Below are positions 47,333 to 55,426 of a DNA stretch of 64,000 nt, one piece after another; within the stretch, counting starts at the first letter, position 1; every line of letters starts with the position of its first letter. Origin of the DNA: Nonlabens arenilitoris (GTDB lineage: Bacteria; Bacteroidota; Bacteroidia; Flavobacteriales; Flavobacteriaceae); assembly GCF_002954765.1 (NCBI RefSeq), contig NZ_MTPW01000001.1, forward strand, positions 620,001 to 684,000, given 5' to 3'. The position numbers were made by a program, and so were the translations under genes. Under the pieces are notes generated by a model. It saw nothing but the letters and a program-made list of their open reading frames with translations. It was not told the origin of the DNA and made no database searches.

Positions 47333-47340
47333 CAAATATA
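47333..47340 (-). promoter_or_regulatory. Probable -7 promoter element of the dcw operon
   Basis: The minus-strand sequence TATATTTG fits the flavobacterial -7 consensus TANNTTTG and would put the transcript start about 13 bases before the mraZ ATG. A TTG lies 14 bases upstream, shorter than the usual 17-23, so the -33 element is unclear. Confidence 0.4.
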
Positions 47341-47350
47341 AAATTAATAC

Positions 47351-47375
47351 TCCACAATTTACCACTTTTTACCAC
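47351..47375 (-). promoter_or_regulatory. MraZ operator: three GTGGN boxes with 10-bp period
   Basis: On the minus strand GTGGT, GTGGT and GTGGA are separated by exactly five A/T bases each (plus-strand positions 47371-47375, 47361-47365, 47351-47355). MraZ of E. coli binds TGGGN repeats with the same 5-base spacing, and mollicute MraZ binds AAAGTG-type repeats with the same period. The site overlaps the expected -33 region of the mraZ promoter, which fits autorepression. Confidence 0.7.
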
Positions 47376-47610
47376 ATTGTTAATAAAACGACCTTTTTCT
47401 GAATAACTACGGGACTTATGAACAATTTACATGAATACGCGTAACTAATAATTCACGGTTTTTTAATTTCGATTTTATAGAAACACGTCTTAAAAATCAC
47501 AAAATGTGTCACAAAGTGGGATTCTAAAAAAATACCGCTATCCACATTTACAATGCATGCATTATATAATGCAAATAAGCTATATTTGCTTACTGTACTA
47601 AATACAGTAT

Positions 47611-48375
47611 ATGACGCAAGAGCTGATTACCGAAGGAAAATTTGAATACTTTGCCACTGGCGAAGGAACACCTATAATCATTTTACATGGTTTAATGGGA
47701 GGATTAAGTAATTTTCAAGGCGTGATCGACTATTTCCCATCTAGTGGATATCAAGTTGTAGTACCGTCACTGCCATTATACAGCATGCCATTATTAAAAA
47801 CCAGTGTAGGCACATTTGCAAAATACATCAATGAATTCATTGACCATATGGGCTGGAATGAAGTTATTCTCTTAGGAAATTCTTTGGGTGGCCACATAGG
47901 CTTAGTGACTACAAAGTTGTTTCCAGAAAAGATAAAAGCTCTAGTGATAACAGGTAGCTCTGGACTTTATGAGAGTGCTATGGGTGAAAGTTATCCTAAA
48001 CGCGGTAACTATGAATACATTAAGAAAAAGGCTGAAGGCGTTTTTTATGACCCAGCGGTTGCTACTAAAGAAATCGTCGATGAGGTTTTTGGTGTTGTAA
48101 ATGATCGCAATAAGTTAATCAAAACACTTGCAATCGCAAAAAGTGCCATACGTCACAACATGGCCAAAGACCTTCCTAAAATGCCTACTCCTACTTGTAT
48201 TATATGGGGAAAACAAGACAGCGTAACACCACCAGAGGTGGCTACTGAATTTCATGAAAAGCTACCTAATAGTGACCTTTTCTGGATTGATAAATGTGGA
48301 CACGCTGCGATGATGGAGCACCCAGACGAATTTAATAAAATACTTGCTGGCTGGCTGCAAAAAAGAGAATTATAG
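47611..48375 (+). CDS. Alpha/beta hydrolase
   Basis: This is a cytosolic alpha/beta-hydrolase fold protein of 254 residues. The oxyanion region IILHGLMGGLSNF, the nucleophile elbow LLGNSLGGHIG (Ser), the acid in IWGKQDSVTPPE (Asp) and the base in WIDKCGHAAMMEHP (His) make a complete catalytic triad. The substrate is unknown; the closest general class is esterase/lipase-like hydrolases. It is divergent from mraZ across 297 bases. A TATATTTG element at 47581-47588 is a possible -7 box 22 bases before the ATG, without a convincing TTG. Confidence 0.85.
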   Translation: MTQELITEGKFEYFATGEGTPIIILHGLMGGLSNFQGVIDYFPSSGYQVVVPSLPLYSMPLLKTSVGTFAKYINEFIDHMGWNEVILLGNSLGGHIGLVTTKLFPEKIKALVITGSSGLYESAMGESYPKRGNYEYIKKKAEGVFYDPAVATKEIVDEVFGVVNDRNKLIKTLAIAKSAIRHNMAKDLPKMPTPTCIIWGKQDSVTPPEVATEFHEKLPNSDLFWIDKCGHAAMMEHPDEFNKILAGWLQKREL

Positions 48376-48449
48376 AGAATTTATAACCTCTACTCTTTAC
48401 ACTTACTTCATTTACCTATTCTATTAGTCTAAAAAACTGAGGACTAACT

Positions 48450-48457
48450 TATCTTTG
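48450..48457 (+). promoter_or_regulatory. Possible -7 element directly before engB
   Basis: TATCTTTG matches TANNTTTG and ends four bases before the engB ATG. If used, transcription would begin at or within a few bases of the start codon, giving a leaderless mRNA. No good TTG is seen upstream, which lowers confidence. Confidence 0.35.
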
Positions 48458-48461
48458 ACAC

Positions 48462-49064
48462 ATGAAAATAACTAGTTCAGAATTTGTAATTTCTAACCAA
48501 GACGTTAAAAGATGTCCTGATAGCAAGTTACCGGAATATGCTTTTATAGGACGCTCTAATGTGGGCAAGTCTTCTTTAATCAATATGTTGACTAACAAAA
48601 AAAGCCTAGCCAAAACATCTGGCCGTCCAGGAAAAACACAGCTGATTAATCATTTTTTAATTAATAAAACCTGGCACCTTGTAGATTTACCAGGTTATGG
48701 ATATGCTAGAGTATCTAAAACTAGTAAGGCAAAATTTCAAAAATTTATTACTAATTATTTTCAACAAAGACGTCAATTAGTTTGCGCTTTTGTACTAGTT
48801 GACGTGCGCCACGAGCCGCAACCTATAGACACAGAATTTATGGAGTGGTTAGGTGAGAATGGCATTCCCTTTGGGATTGTATTCACTAAAGCTGACAAGC
48901 TCAAACCCAACGCCCTAGAACGTAATGTTGAAGCTTATAAGAAGCAATTACTAGATGGTGTGTGGGAAGAAGTACCTCCTTACTTTGTGACTAGCTCCAG
49001 CAACGGTACTGGTCAAGAGGAACTACTTAACTACATAGGTGAAATTAACAACAGCTTAAATTAA
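48462..49064 (+). CDS. engB: Ribosome biogenesis GTPase EngB (YihA/YsxC)
   Basis: This GTPase of 200 residues is needed for 50S subunit assembly. G1 is [17 protein letters not shown]3 is [13 protein letters not shown]4 is FTKADKL and G5 lies at TSSSNGTG. The N-terminus [19 protein letters not shown] is typical for the family in Bacteroidota, which supports this ATG. It follows the hydrolase gene after 86 bases and is convergent with the DUF3820 gene, ending at the adjacent base. Confidence 0.95.
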   Translation: MKITSSEFVISNQDVKRCPDSKLPEYAFIGRSNVGKSSLINMLTNKKSLAKTSGRPGKTQLINHFLINKTWHLVDLPGYGYARVSKTSKAKFQKFITNYFQQRRQLVCAFVLVDVRHEPQPIDTEFMEWLGENGIPFGIVFTKADKLKPNALERNVEAYKKQLLDGVWEEVPPYFVTSSSNGTGQEELLNYIGEINNSLN

Positions 49065-49313
49065 TTAGAACACGGGTCGATCATTAACCGTTTTGCGACG
49101 TATTTCTCTTAAAATATCTTCAATACCATTGACTTTCATGTCATATACGGTTGTCATATAACGTCCCAACTTACCAGCTGGAAAGCCTTTTCTATTGAAC
49201 CATACATAATACGGCTCTGGCAATTCACTTAAGTATCTACCTTTATGCTGACCGAATGGCATTTTATACCAGGCCAGTTCTATCAATTGTTTATGATCAA
49301 AGAATGGTTCCAA
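49065..49313 (-). CDS. DUF3820 family protein
   Basis: This 82-residue protein shows the DUF3820 pattern: KMPFGQHKGRYLSELPEPYYVWFNRKGFP. The MPFGKYKG-like core is shared with exonuclease-associated small proteins, and the biochemical role is unknown to me. The gene ends exactly where engB ends (convergent) and lies 110 bases downstream of gldC in the same direction. Confidence 0.82.
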   Translation of the reverse strand: MEPFFDHKQLIELAWYKMPFGQHKGRYLSELPEPYYVWFNRKGFPAGKLGRYMTTVYDMKVNGIEDILREIRRKTVNDRPVF

Positions 49314-49423
49314 TTTAAAATATATAGTATCCTAGGGAACATAGATATGTAAAACCCATGAACTAAATGATATTATTAAAGATAAAAACTTCTAGGTTTG
49401 GTAATAAAACCTCTAAAAGCACA

Positions 49424-49762
49424 CTACTTCTTCTTCAATTCTAGCTTCTCTGCAAAATAATCACAAAAATCAATCATCGTATCTCTCATCTTATCATCAT
49501 TAGTAGCACGGTGATAAGAGTCTGCCATAGAAACTAGTGTTTGATGAAAGAATACTCTCATTTCATCAACTGGCATATCTTTAGTCCATAAATCAATACG
49601 GAAACTTTCTTTCTCTATAGAATCCCACATAGAAACCATCATTGCTTTAGCCTCTGCACCAGTAACGCCACCATCTGGCGCACTCCATCTAATTTGTTCT
49701 GGGACACGATTCTCATCTAATTCTATCCCTATTTTTATCTCTGATCTATGATTTTGAGCCAT
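49424..49762 (-). CDS. gldC: Gliding motility protein GldC
   Basis: This 112-residue soluble protein matches GldC, a small protein required for full gliding in Flavobacterium johnsoniae. Visible family segments are SEIKIGIELDENRVPEQIRW and the acidic helices near AEAKAMMVSMWDSIEKES. It has no signal peptide. It overlaps gldB by one base, the same gene pair as in F. johnsoniae. Confidence 0.9.
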   Translation of the reverse strand: MAQNHRSEIKIGIELDENRVPEQIRWSAPDGGVTGAEAKAMMVSMWDSIEKESFRIDLWTKDMPVDEMRVFFHQTLVSMADSYHRATNDDKMRDTMIDFCDYFAEKLELKKK

Positions 49763-50748
49763 TATTGTTTTGGTTTATATCCTGATTTATTAAAAATAAC
49801 ATCTGCTGGTAAAGTAAGCATCGCGTCTAGTGGAGTATCATTATTCTCCATATAAGCTTTAACAATGCGATAACCTATGTACTGTCCTACTCCACCTGGA
49901 GTGTTTTGATCGACTTCTAAGTAAAATTTTGAGAATGGAGCTGGTAATATAAAACGGGATTGCAGCTTAGGATCAGTACTATACAACAGGTTCTCGTCAA
50001 CAAAAAAACTCCACATTTGAGATTCATTATTAACTGTAAATTCATATTTCTCTGGCGCATATTTAAAAATCTGGTCTCCCGTAGACTGAGGTGCAAACAA
50101 TTGTTGTAAGTAGTGCAACTTACCATAATACACCATAGACCCTAGTAATGTTCTATCCATAGATGGTGGGACAAAAAGATAAGCATATGCTAGACCTATG
50201 TCTGCCGGTAAATGATCAATTTCTAAACCTACCTTTTGATACTTATTGATACCTGCATAAAGATCATGATCTTCCCCTAAATACGTATCAATTGCAATTA
50301 GTAATTGCGATTGAGTAGGTGTTATTTTACGCCTATAATCCACTTCAGAAAGCACCGTTACAATATCTGGAGTTGCAAATTCTGGAAAATAATACTCTAC
50401 ATGTCTAAAAACATTATCAACCTCATCATGTAATTTTTGATAGTCAAATTTGCGATCGTTAACAGCATTTTCAAGCACAGTTTGTATAGTGTCTACACCT
50501 GTCAACTTTGCAATCCACACACTATCTGCATATTGTTGCGGGAACAACATGGGATAGGTTTGTTTTAGATCATTTAAATCATCGATAGTCGATTCAGCAA
50601 ATTCTTCATGAAACAATTTGAGTTCAGACTTTACAGGTATAGCCGCTATTTCTTGCTCTAACCTTGATGAATCGTTGCACGATGATAGTATGAATAACGC
50701 TTTCGCGAAAGCGAGATATTTAAAACCTCTATAAATCTTATACTTCAT
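49762..50748 (-). CDS. gldB: Gliding motility lipoprotein GldB
   Basis: This 328-residue lipoprotein corresponds to GldB, essential for gliding and, in related species, needed for growth. The signal peptide ends in LFILSSCNDSS, so Cys24 is the likely lipid site. The globular part has the conserved look of the family (LFHEEFAESTIDDLNDLKQ, then YPMLFPQQYADSVW). Unusually, a perfect 16-bp palindrome lies inside the signal peptide and gives LAFAKALF, placing a Lys in the hydrophobic core. A CAAAAATA at 50789-50796 (TATTTTTG on the minus strand) may be the -7 element. Confidence 0.9.
   Translation of the reverse strand: MKYKIYRGFKYLAFAKALFILSSCNDSSRLEQEIAAIPVKSELKLFHEEFAESTIDDLNDLKQTYPMLFPQQYADSVWIAKLTGVDTIQTVLENAVNDRKFDYQKLHDEVDNVFRHVEYYFPEFATPDIVTVLSEVDYRRKITPTQSQLLIAIDTYLGEDHDLYAGINKYQKVGLEIDHLPADIGLAYAYLFVPPSMDRTLLGSMVYYGKLHYLQQLFAPQSTGDQIFKYAPEKYEFTVNNESQMWSFFVDENLLYSTDPKLQSRFILPAPFSKFYLEVDQNTPGGVGQYIGYRIVKAYMENNDTPLDAMLTLPADVIFNKSGYKPKQ
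50698..50713. repeat. 16-bp palindrome, perfect
   Basis: This copy is in the signal peptide of gldB and reads AFAKA. Confidence 0.9.
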
Positions 50749-50822
50749 AGTCCTATAACGACGCTTTTTTTAATTAATTTTAAGGCTGCAAAAATACAGC
50801 TAATCTATATCAATTAAAGACT

Positions 50823-51611
50823 ATGAAAGTAGATAAAGTAACAGATCACATTGTAACATGGCTTAAAGACTACGCTACTAAAGCTAGAGTTAAAGGATAT
50901 GTCGTAGGAGTAAGTGGTGGAATCGATAGTGCGGTTACCTCAACCCTATGTGCTATGACTGACCTAGAAGTATTATGTGTTGAAATGCCTATACACCAGC
51001 ATCAAGATCATGTTACTCGTGCTCAAGAGCATATTAAACAATTAAAGTCGAGGTTCAATAATGTAGGTGATGTGCGTAGTGATTTAACTCCTGTTTTTGA
51101 CACATTTATAGATAACATGCCAGCTATAGATGATAGCGCATTAGTAGATTTAACTCGTGGAAATACACGTGCCCGTTTAAGAATGACCACCTTATACTAT
51201 CATGGTGGTGTAAACGGTTTGCTAGTAGCTGGGACCGGTAATAAGGTTGAAGATTTTGGCGTTGGATTTTACACAAAATACGGTGATGGTGGTGTAGATG
51301 TAAGCCCTATTGCAGACTTAATGAAGAGCGAGGTTTATAAAATAGGTCAACATGTATTAGTACCAGACAGCATTATGAATGCTGCTCCTAGTGATGGCTT
51401 ATATGGAGCCGAGCGCACTGATGAGGATCAAATAGGCGCGAGTTATGACGAGCTTGAAATGATAATGAATGAGATTGATAATGGTAAAACAGCAGCTGAT
51501 TTCTCTGGCAGAAAACTAGAAGTATTCAATCTATATTCACAATTGAACAAAAAAAATCAGCACAAAATGAACCCGATACCAGTTTGTACCATACCAGAAA
51601 AACTTAAGTAA
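50823..51611 (+). CDS. nadE: Ammonia-dependent NAD+ synthetase NadE
   Basis: This enzyme of 262 residues converts deamido-NAD+ to NAD+ using ATP and ammonia. The PP-loop is GVSGGIDSAVTSTLC. Later conserved parts are GNTRARLRMTTLYYH, GTGNKVEDFGVGFYTKYGDGG, and the C-terminal helix region with YDELEMI. There is no N-terminal glutaminase domain, so it depends on free ammonia or an external glutaminase. It is divergent from gldB with 74 bases between, an arrangement I also recall from other flavobacteria. Confidence 0.95.
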   Translation: MKVDKVTDHIVTWLKDYATKARVKGYVVGVSGGIDSAVTSTLCAMTDLEVLCVEMPIHQHQDHVTRAQEHIKQLKSRFNNVGDVRSDLTPVFDTFIDNMPAIDDSALVDLTRGNTRARLRMTTLYYHGGVNGLLVAGTGNKVEDFGVGFYTKYGDGGVDVSPIADLMKSEVYKIGQHVLVPDSIMNAAPSDGLYGAERTDEDQIGASYDELEMIMNEIDNGKTAADFSGRKLEVFNLYSQLNKKNQHKMNPIPVCTIPEKLK

Positions 51612-51659
51612 TCAGACTTAACAGTCTAATAAGCAAGGAAATACTTACATACAAATAGA

Positions 51660-51690
51660 TTGTAAAGCATAATTAAACGTTGTATATTTG
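51660..51690 (+). promoter_or_regulatory. Flavobacterial-type promoter of the response-regulator gene
   Basis: TTG at 51660-51662 and TATATTTG at 51683-51690 are separated by 20 bases, within the 17-23 range of the TTG...TANNTTTG promoter used by Bacteroidota sigma factors. The ATG follows 21 bases after the -7 element. Confidence 0.55.
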
Positions 51691-51711
51691 TACTTACAAA
51701 TACCCCTATAA

Positions 51712-52344
51712 ATGAACGTTTTATTAGCAGACCATCATCCTGTGTTCCGTAGAGGAATAAAAAGTTTGATGAAGGACAGTAAGCGTTTACGCTTCACAGG
51801 AAAGGTTGAAGATGGAGAGATGCTCTTATCAGGCATCAAGGAGCATAAACCCGAATTACTTATCCTAGAAATTGACTTACCTAATTCTAACGGTGCTGGT
51901 GCAATAAGAGAGATAAGATCTCACTTTCCAGACCTTAAAGTACTTATCGTAAGCTGTCACCCAGAAGAGATATATGCCATTAGTGCCATTAAAGCTGGCG
52001 CAAACGGCTATATCTCAAAAACAAAATCTTCTAAAGAGATTAAAAAAGCGATTGAAACTGTGATCAGTGGAGAGACCTTCTTATCTGACTCTATTAAAGA
52101 AGTAATGAACTCAAAAAGTAAATCTGGTAAATCTGTAACCTTGCGTTACAAAAAACTATCTGCCAGAGAGATTGAAGTTCTTAATTTGCTTTCAAGAGGA
52201 AAGAGAAATAAGGAAATTTCACAAATCTTGAGTATCAATGAGAAAACGGTTAGTACTTATAAAACCCGTTTACTTAAAAAGCTTAATGTAGATAATATTG
52301 CAGACTTGATACACCAGTCGCGACTTCTACAAATCACCTCCTAG
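51712..52344 (+). CDS. LuxR/NarL-type response regulator with degenerate receiver domain
   Basis: This is a 210-residue protein with an N-terminal receiver fold (residues 1-118) and a C-terminal LuxR helix-turn-helix (about 145-205, LSAREIEVLNLLSRGKRNKEIS). The receiver lacks standard phosphorylation residues. The usual acidic pair reads Asp7-His8, and the phospho-acceptor position aligns with Glu53 (LLILEIDLP) in place of Asp. Ser81 and Lys103 are kept. Glu at the acceptor can mimic phosphorylation, so the protein may be constitutively active or respond to another signal; that is inference. No histidine kinase is nearby. It converges with dnaG, overlapping by four bases. Confidence 0.88.
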   Translation: MNVLLADHHPVFRRGIKSLMKDSKRLRFTGKVEDGEMLLSGIKEHKPELLILEIDLPNSNGAGAIREIRSHFPDLKVLIVSCHPEEIYAISAIKAGANGYISKTKSSKEIKKAIETVISGETFLSDSIKEVMNSKSKSGKSVTLRYKKLSAREIEVLNLLSRGKRNKEISQILSINEKTVSTYKTRLLKKLNVDNIADLIHQSRLLQITS

Positions 52345-54302
52345 ACAACACGATTTAGGCGTCTCCCCAGATATCTACTCAATTTATTATAGTCCCTAAC
52401 GGTAGATAATACATCAGTATTATCTACTGCGGGATCTTTAGAAATACTCTCAAAAAGAGCTTTTATCTTCTCTTCTATCATTAATCTACGGAAATTAAGG
52501 ATTGCATCCATGGTATAGGTAGAAACAGTTTCATCTTTAGACTTTACAAAAATCATTTTCCCATCCCATTTATGCAGTTGATATTTATCTTCTTGCATCA
52601 CCAGATCTGCTACTAACCTAGCCTCGTGCTCATTAAGTGTAGACATGACATGGTTAAGATCTACTTTACCTTGCATCAATAATAGATCAACAATTTTGGG
52701 GTATAGAGTTTTAAATATAGTATTAGAAAACTCTATCTCATCATTTTGAAGATCGAGATAAACTTTTTCATAAACCGGCATGGTTACCTTAACAGGCTCA
52801 ACGACTAGTTCTCCATCTTCTGACTCTTGTAGAAATTCTTCTTGAAAATCTTCAACTTTATCACCGTATAATAATAAGATTTTAATAATGGCGTGCTCTA
52901 AAACGGATCGCCTATCCACTTTAACAGCAGCCTCTGCACTTTCAACTTTTTTTAATGGTTGTGATTGTTGATCACGTCTCTCTTTCTTGCGTTGCTCTGT
53001 TATACCTGCATTACGATTTTGGGCTAGTGAAGAAAACAATACATCTTCTCCTATGTCCAGTATAGCTGCACTTTCTCTTACATAAATCTCTCTAGAAATA
53101 TCATCAGGCACCTTGGCAATACTTTGCACAATATCCCTGATCATCTCTGCCTTTTTTATAGGATCACCTGCCGCTTCTTGTTTTAATAAGTTAGACTTAA
53201 AACTTATAAAATCTACTGAATTTGCTTTTAAAAAGTCCTCAATTTCAGTCTGTGTATGTGCTTTTGCAAAACTGTCTGGATCTTCTCCTTCTGGAAAGGT
53301 GCAGATACGTACATTAAGTCCGGCTTCAAGTATGAGATCTATACCACGTATAGCGGCACGCATTCCAGCGGCATCACCATCATAAAGAACTGTAATATTT
53401 TTAGTAAGTCTTTGTATAAGTCTAATTTGCTCTTTAGTTAAAGCGGTACCAGAACTGGACACTACGTTTTTAACGCCAGCTTGATGAAGCTGTATCACAT
53501 CTGTATAACCTTCTACTAGATAGCATAAGTCTTCTTTAGCAATTGATTGCTTTGCTTCATAAATACCATAAAGCACTTTAGACTTATCATATATATCACT
53601 TTGCGGTGAATTAAGATACTTTGCCGCCTTCTTTTCATTAGTAAGTATTCTACCTCCAAAACCTAAAACACGACCAGATAAACTACGTATAGGAAACATT
53701 ACACGACCTTTAAATCGGTCAAATTGTTTCTGTTCTTTAACTATGGTAAGACCTGTTTTCTCTAGAAACTCTAATTGATAACCAGCTTTTATGGCTGCAT
53801 CTGTAAAAGCACTCCACTGGTCTGGTGAGTAACCTAGTTGAAAATATTGAATAGTCTCATCAGTAAAGCCACGTTCTTTAAAATAACTATAGCCTATAGC
53901 TTTACCCATTTCAGTTTTGAGTTGGGACTGCATCCACTCTGCGGCAAATTTAGAAACTAAAAACATGGACTCTTTTTGATCCTGTGTTTGCTTTTCCTCG
54001 TCTGTTTGTTGAGTTTCTATAATCTCAATTCCATATTTATTAGCTAACCATTTGATAGCTTCTGGAAAAGTAAAATGTTCATGTTCCATTAAAAAGGTAA
54101 CCGCATTTCCACCTTTACCAGAACTGAAATCTTTCCATATTTGTTTTACTGGTGACACCATAAAACTAGGTGAACGCTCATCAGAGAATGGACTCAAACC
54201 TTTAAAGTTTGAACCTGATTTTTTGAGTTGCACAAAGTCACCGATTACCTCTTCTACTCGAGCGGTTTCAAAAACATTATCTACAGTAGTACGTGATATC
54301 AA
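52341..54302 (-). CDS. dnaG: DNA primase DnaG lacking zinc ligands
   Basis: This replicative primase of 653 residues has an N-terminal CHC2-like domain, a catalytic core with TOPRIM (LVEGYTDVIQLHQAG, then LYDGDAAGMRAA) and a C-terminal helicase-binding region. In the N-terminal domain the family pattern CPFH...CFGC is replaced by SPFS and DFSS: Ser37, Ser40, Asp58 and Ser61 stand at the four zinc-ligand places. The surrounding fold residues (SPFSDERSPSFMVSP, GKGGNAVTF) are kept. I recall similar zinc-less domains in other Flavobacteriia. The gene converges with the response regulator. Confidence 0.94.
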   Translation of the reverse strand: MISRTTVDNVFETARVEEVIGDFVQLKKSGSNFKGLSPFSDERSPSFMVSPVKQIWKDFSSGKGGNAVTFLMEHEHFTFPEAIKWLANKYGIEIIETQQTDEEKQTQDQKESMFLVSKFAAEWMQSQLKTEMGKAIGYSYFKERGFTDETIQYFQLGYSPDQWSAFTDAAIKAGYQLEFLEKTGLTIVKEQKQFDRFKGRVMFPIRSLSGRVLGFGGRILTNEKKAAKYLNSPQSDIYDKSKVLYGIYEAKQSIAKEDLCYLVEGYTDVIQLHQAGVKNVVSSSGTALTKEQIRLIQRLTKNITVLYDGDAAGMRAAIRGIDLILEAGLNVRICTFPEGEDPDSFAKAHTQTEIEDFLKANSVDFISFKSNLLKQEAAGDPIKKAEMIRDIVQSIAKVPDDISREIYVRESAAILDIGEDVLFSSLAQNRNAGITEQRKKERRDQQSQPLKKVESAEAAVKVDRRSVLEHAIIKILLLYGDKVEDFQEEFLQESEDGELVVEPVKVTMPVYEKVYLDLQNDEIEFSNTIFKTLYPKIVDLLLMQGKVDLNHVMSTLNEHEARLVADLVMQEDKYQLHKWDGKMIFVKSKDETVSTYTMDAILNFRRLMIEEKIKALFESISKDPAVDNTDVLSTVRDYNKLSRYLGRRLNRVV

Positions 54303-54464
54303 TTTATGGAATTTCTAATTTATAGTAACTTTTATTCTATAGTAAAATTAGCTTACTGCTTTTTACTGTACTTGGCCTATGAATGAGCATGTAAAAATAA
54401 GGATTAAGCAGCATAAGTAGATGAAACGGCCTGACAGTAATTTCAATATTCTATATAAGAGATA

Positions 54465-54480
54465 CGCTTTCGCAAAAGCG
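54465..54480. repeat. 16-bp palindrome, one mismatch, intergenic
   Basis: This copy (CGCTTTCGCAAAAGCG) lies next to the terminator of the barrel-protein operon. Confidence 0.8.
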
Positions 54481-54487
54481 CATAAAA

Positions 54488-54513
54488 AAAGCTCTTGCGA
54501 TTACAAGAGCTTT
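54488..54513 (-). terminator. Rho-independent terminator of the sigma/barrel operon
   Basis: Ten-base arms (54488-54497, 54504-54513) enclose a 6-base loop, and an A-run at 54484-54490 supplies T residues on the minus strand. It lies 18 bases after the stop of the 256-residue barrel protein. Confidence 0.8.
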
Positions 54514-54530
54514 ATAAACTTTATAACTAA

Positions 54531-55301
54531 TTACCTAAATCGCACACCTAATGTAACATATTGTTGTTGCACCGGAGAATCTTTAAAGATTTCATTTAAA
54601 CCATAAGTTGCAAATAATTGCGTATCATTCCATCCAGCATAAGCACTTAGACCATATTGAAAATTATTCACTTCAAAGTCATTAGTTAGTGTGTTAGTCA
54701 CATCACGACCTTCACGCTCATATTTAATTTCTTGAGAAGAAGTTGAAACCAATCCTATATATCCACCTATACCTACTACAAATGGTTTATGTCCTCCATA
54801 GCGTTTGAGCCCATCTTCATAATCTATTAAATCGCGTCTTCCAAATTCTAAGTGAACTGGTGCTAGTACACTAACTTGTGTAAACCTAGACCTATCGACA
54901 TCAAATCCAGCATCCTCTAATCTAGTTACATTATTAAAGGTTGTAAAAACCTTATTATCATTAATCCTTAAACTTTGAATGCGCATAGTAAGACCATAAT
55001 TGAACCTCAAAAAATCATCTTCTTTCTTAAGTCTCGTTGAGAATTCTAGTCCTACATCAAACATACCAGATCCCCAAAAACGATAATCATCTCCTATTCC
55101 ATTACCATCACCTAAGGCCTGATTGAATCCAAAACCGATATATAGTTTTGTATTAGTCATGACCATTTCTTTATCTCTTCTAGATTGATCAAACATGTCA
55201 AGAAAATCATAAGGCGCGTCAGACAACTCCTTTTCTTCTTGAGCATAACCCAAATTAAACATCGCAAAAATTGCAGCAATTAAGAGTAAATTATTTTTCA
55301 T
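54531..55301 (-). CDS. Predicted outer-membrane beta-barrel protein (paralog 2)
   Basis: This 256-residue exported protein has a signal peptide (about residues 1-20, ending FNLGYAQEE) followed by alternating amphipathic strands and a C-terminal Arg (YVTLGVRFR), as expected for a small outer-membrane beta-barrel. It is clearly related along its last 200 residues to the 394-residue protein encoded upstream: both have (A/F)P(V/L)HLEFG, then EYEDG or DYEDG, then a GIGG glycine-rich strand, and end in (Q/A)QYVT(L/F)G. The function is unknown. It is the last gene of the ECF sigma operon at 58016-54531. Confidence 0.75.
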   Translation of the reverse strand: MKNNLLLIAAIFAMFNLGYAQEEKELSDAPYDFLDMFDQSRRDKEMVMTNTKLYIGFGFNQALGDGNGIGDDYRFWGSGMFDVGLEFSTRLKKEDDFLRFNYGLTMRIQSLRINDNKVFTTFNNVTRLEDAGFDVDRSRFTQVSVLAPVHLEFGRRDLIDYEDGLKRYGGHKPFVVGIGGYIGLVSTSSQEIKYEREGRDVTNTLTNDFEVNNFQYGLSAYAGWNDTQLFATYGLNEIFKDSPVQQQYVTLGVRFR

Positions 55302-55370
55302 AAATCATTTTTATTTAAATTTAATGTAGTGATTATTAAACAACTACTCATTAACTAATCTTTAACCATA

Positions 55371-55404
55371 GAAACTGCTCTTGTTTCTACACAAGAGCAG
55401 TTTC
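55371..55404 (-). terminator. Long perfect hairpin between the two barrel-protein genes
   Basis: Fourteen-base arms (55371-55384, 55391-55404) pair perfectly around a 6-base loop. No strong T-tract follows on the minus strand, so it may be a partial terminator, a 3' stabiliser or a processing site that sets different levels for the two barrel genes. Confidence 0.6.
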
Positions 55405-55426
55405 ACTGGCTAACTTAAAAGTGGTA

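Larger units (their letters stand above)
54303..54530. other. Intergenic region between a barrel-protein gene and dnaG
   Basis: This stretch has no credible gene. It contains a terminator hairpin at 54488-54513 for the barrel-protein operon and a one-mismatch palindrome copy at 54465-54480. The dnaG promoter should be on its other side, in coding or overlapping sequence to the right. Confidence 0.5.

Noticed and set aside
51614..51627. Small inverted repeat AGACT...AGTCT after nadE as terminator
   Set aside because: Five-base arms without a T-tract are too weak to call.
53240..53290. FAKAHTQ motif in dnaG as another palindrome product
   Set aside because: The DNA there is not palindromic, and the residues are part of the normal primase sequence after EGEDPDS.
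54421..54606. Short plus-strand reading frame of 61 codons containing an AFAKA copy
   Set aside because: It overlaps a terminator hairpin and the 3' end of the barrel-protein gene, has no family resemblance, and owes its AFAKA to the palindrome.
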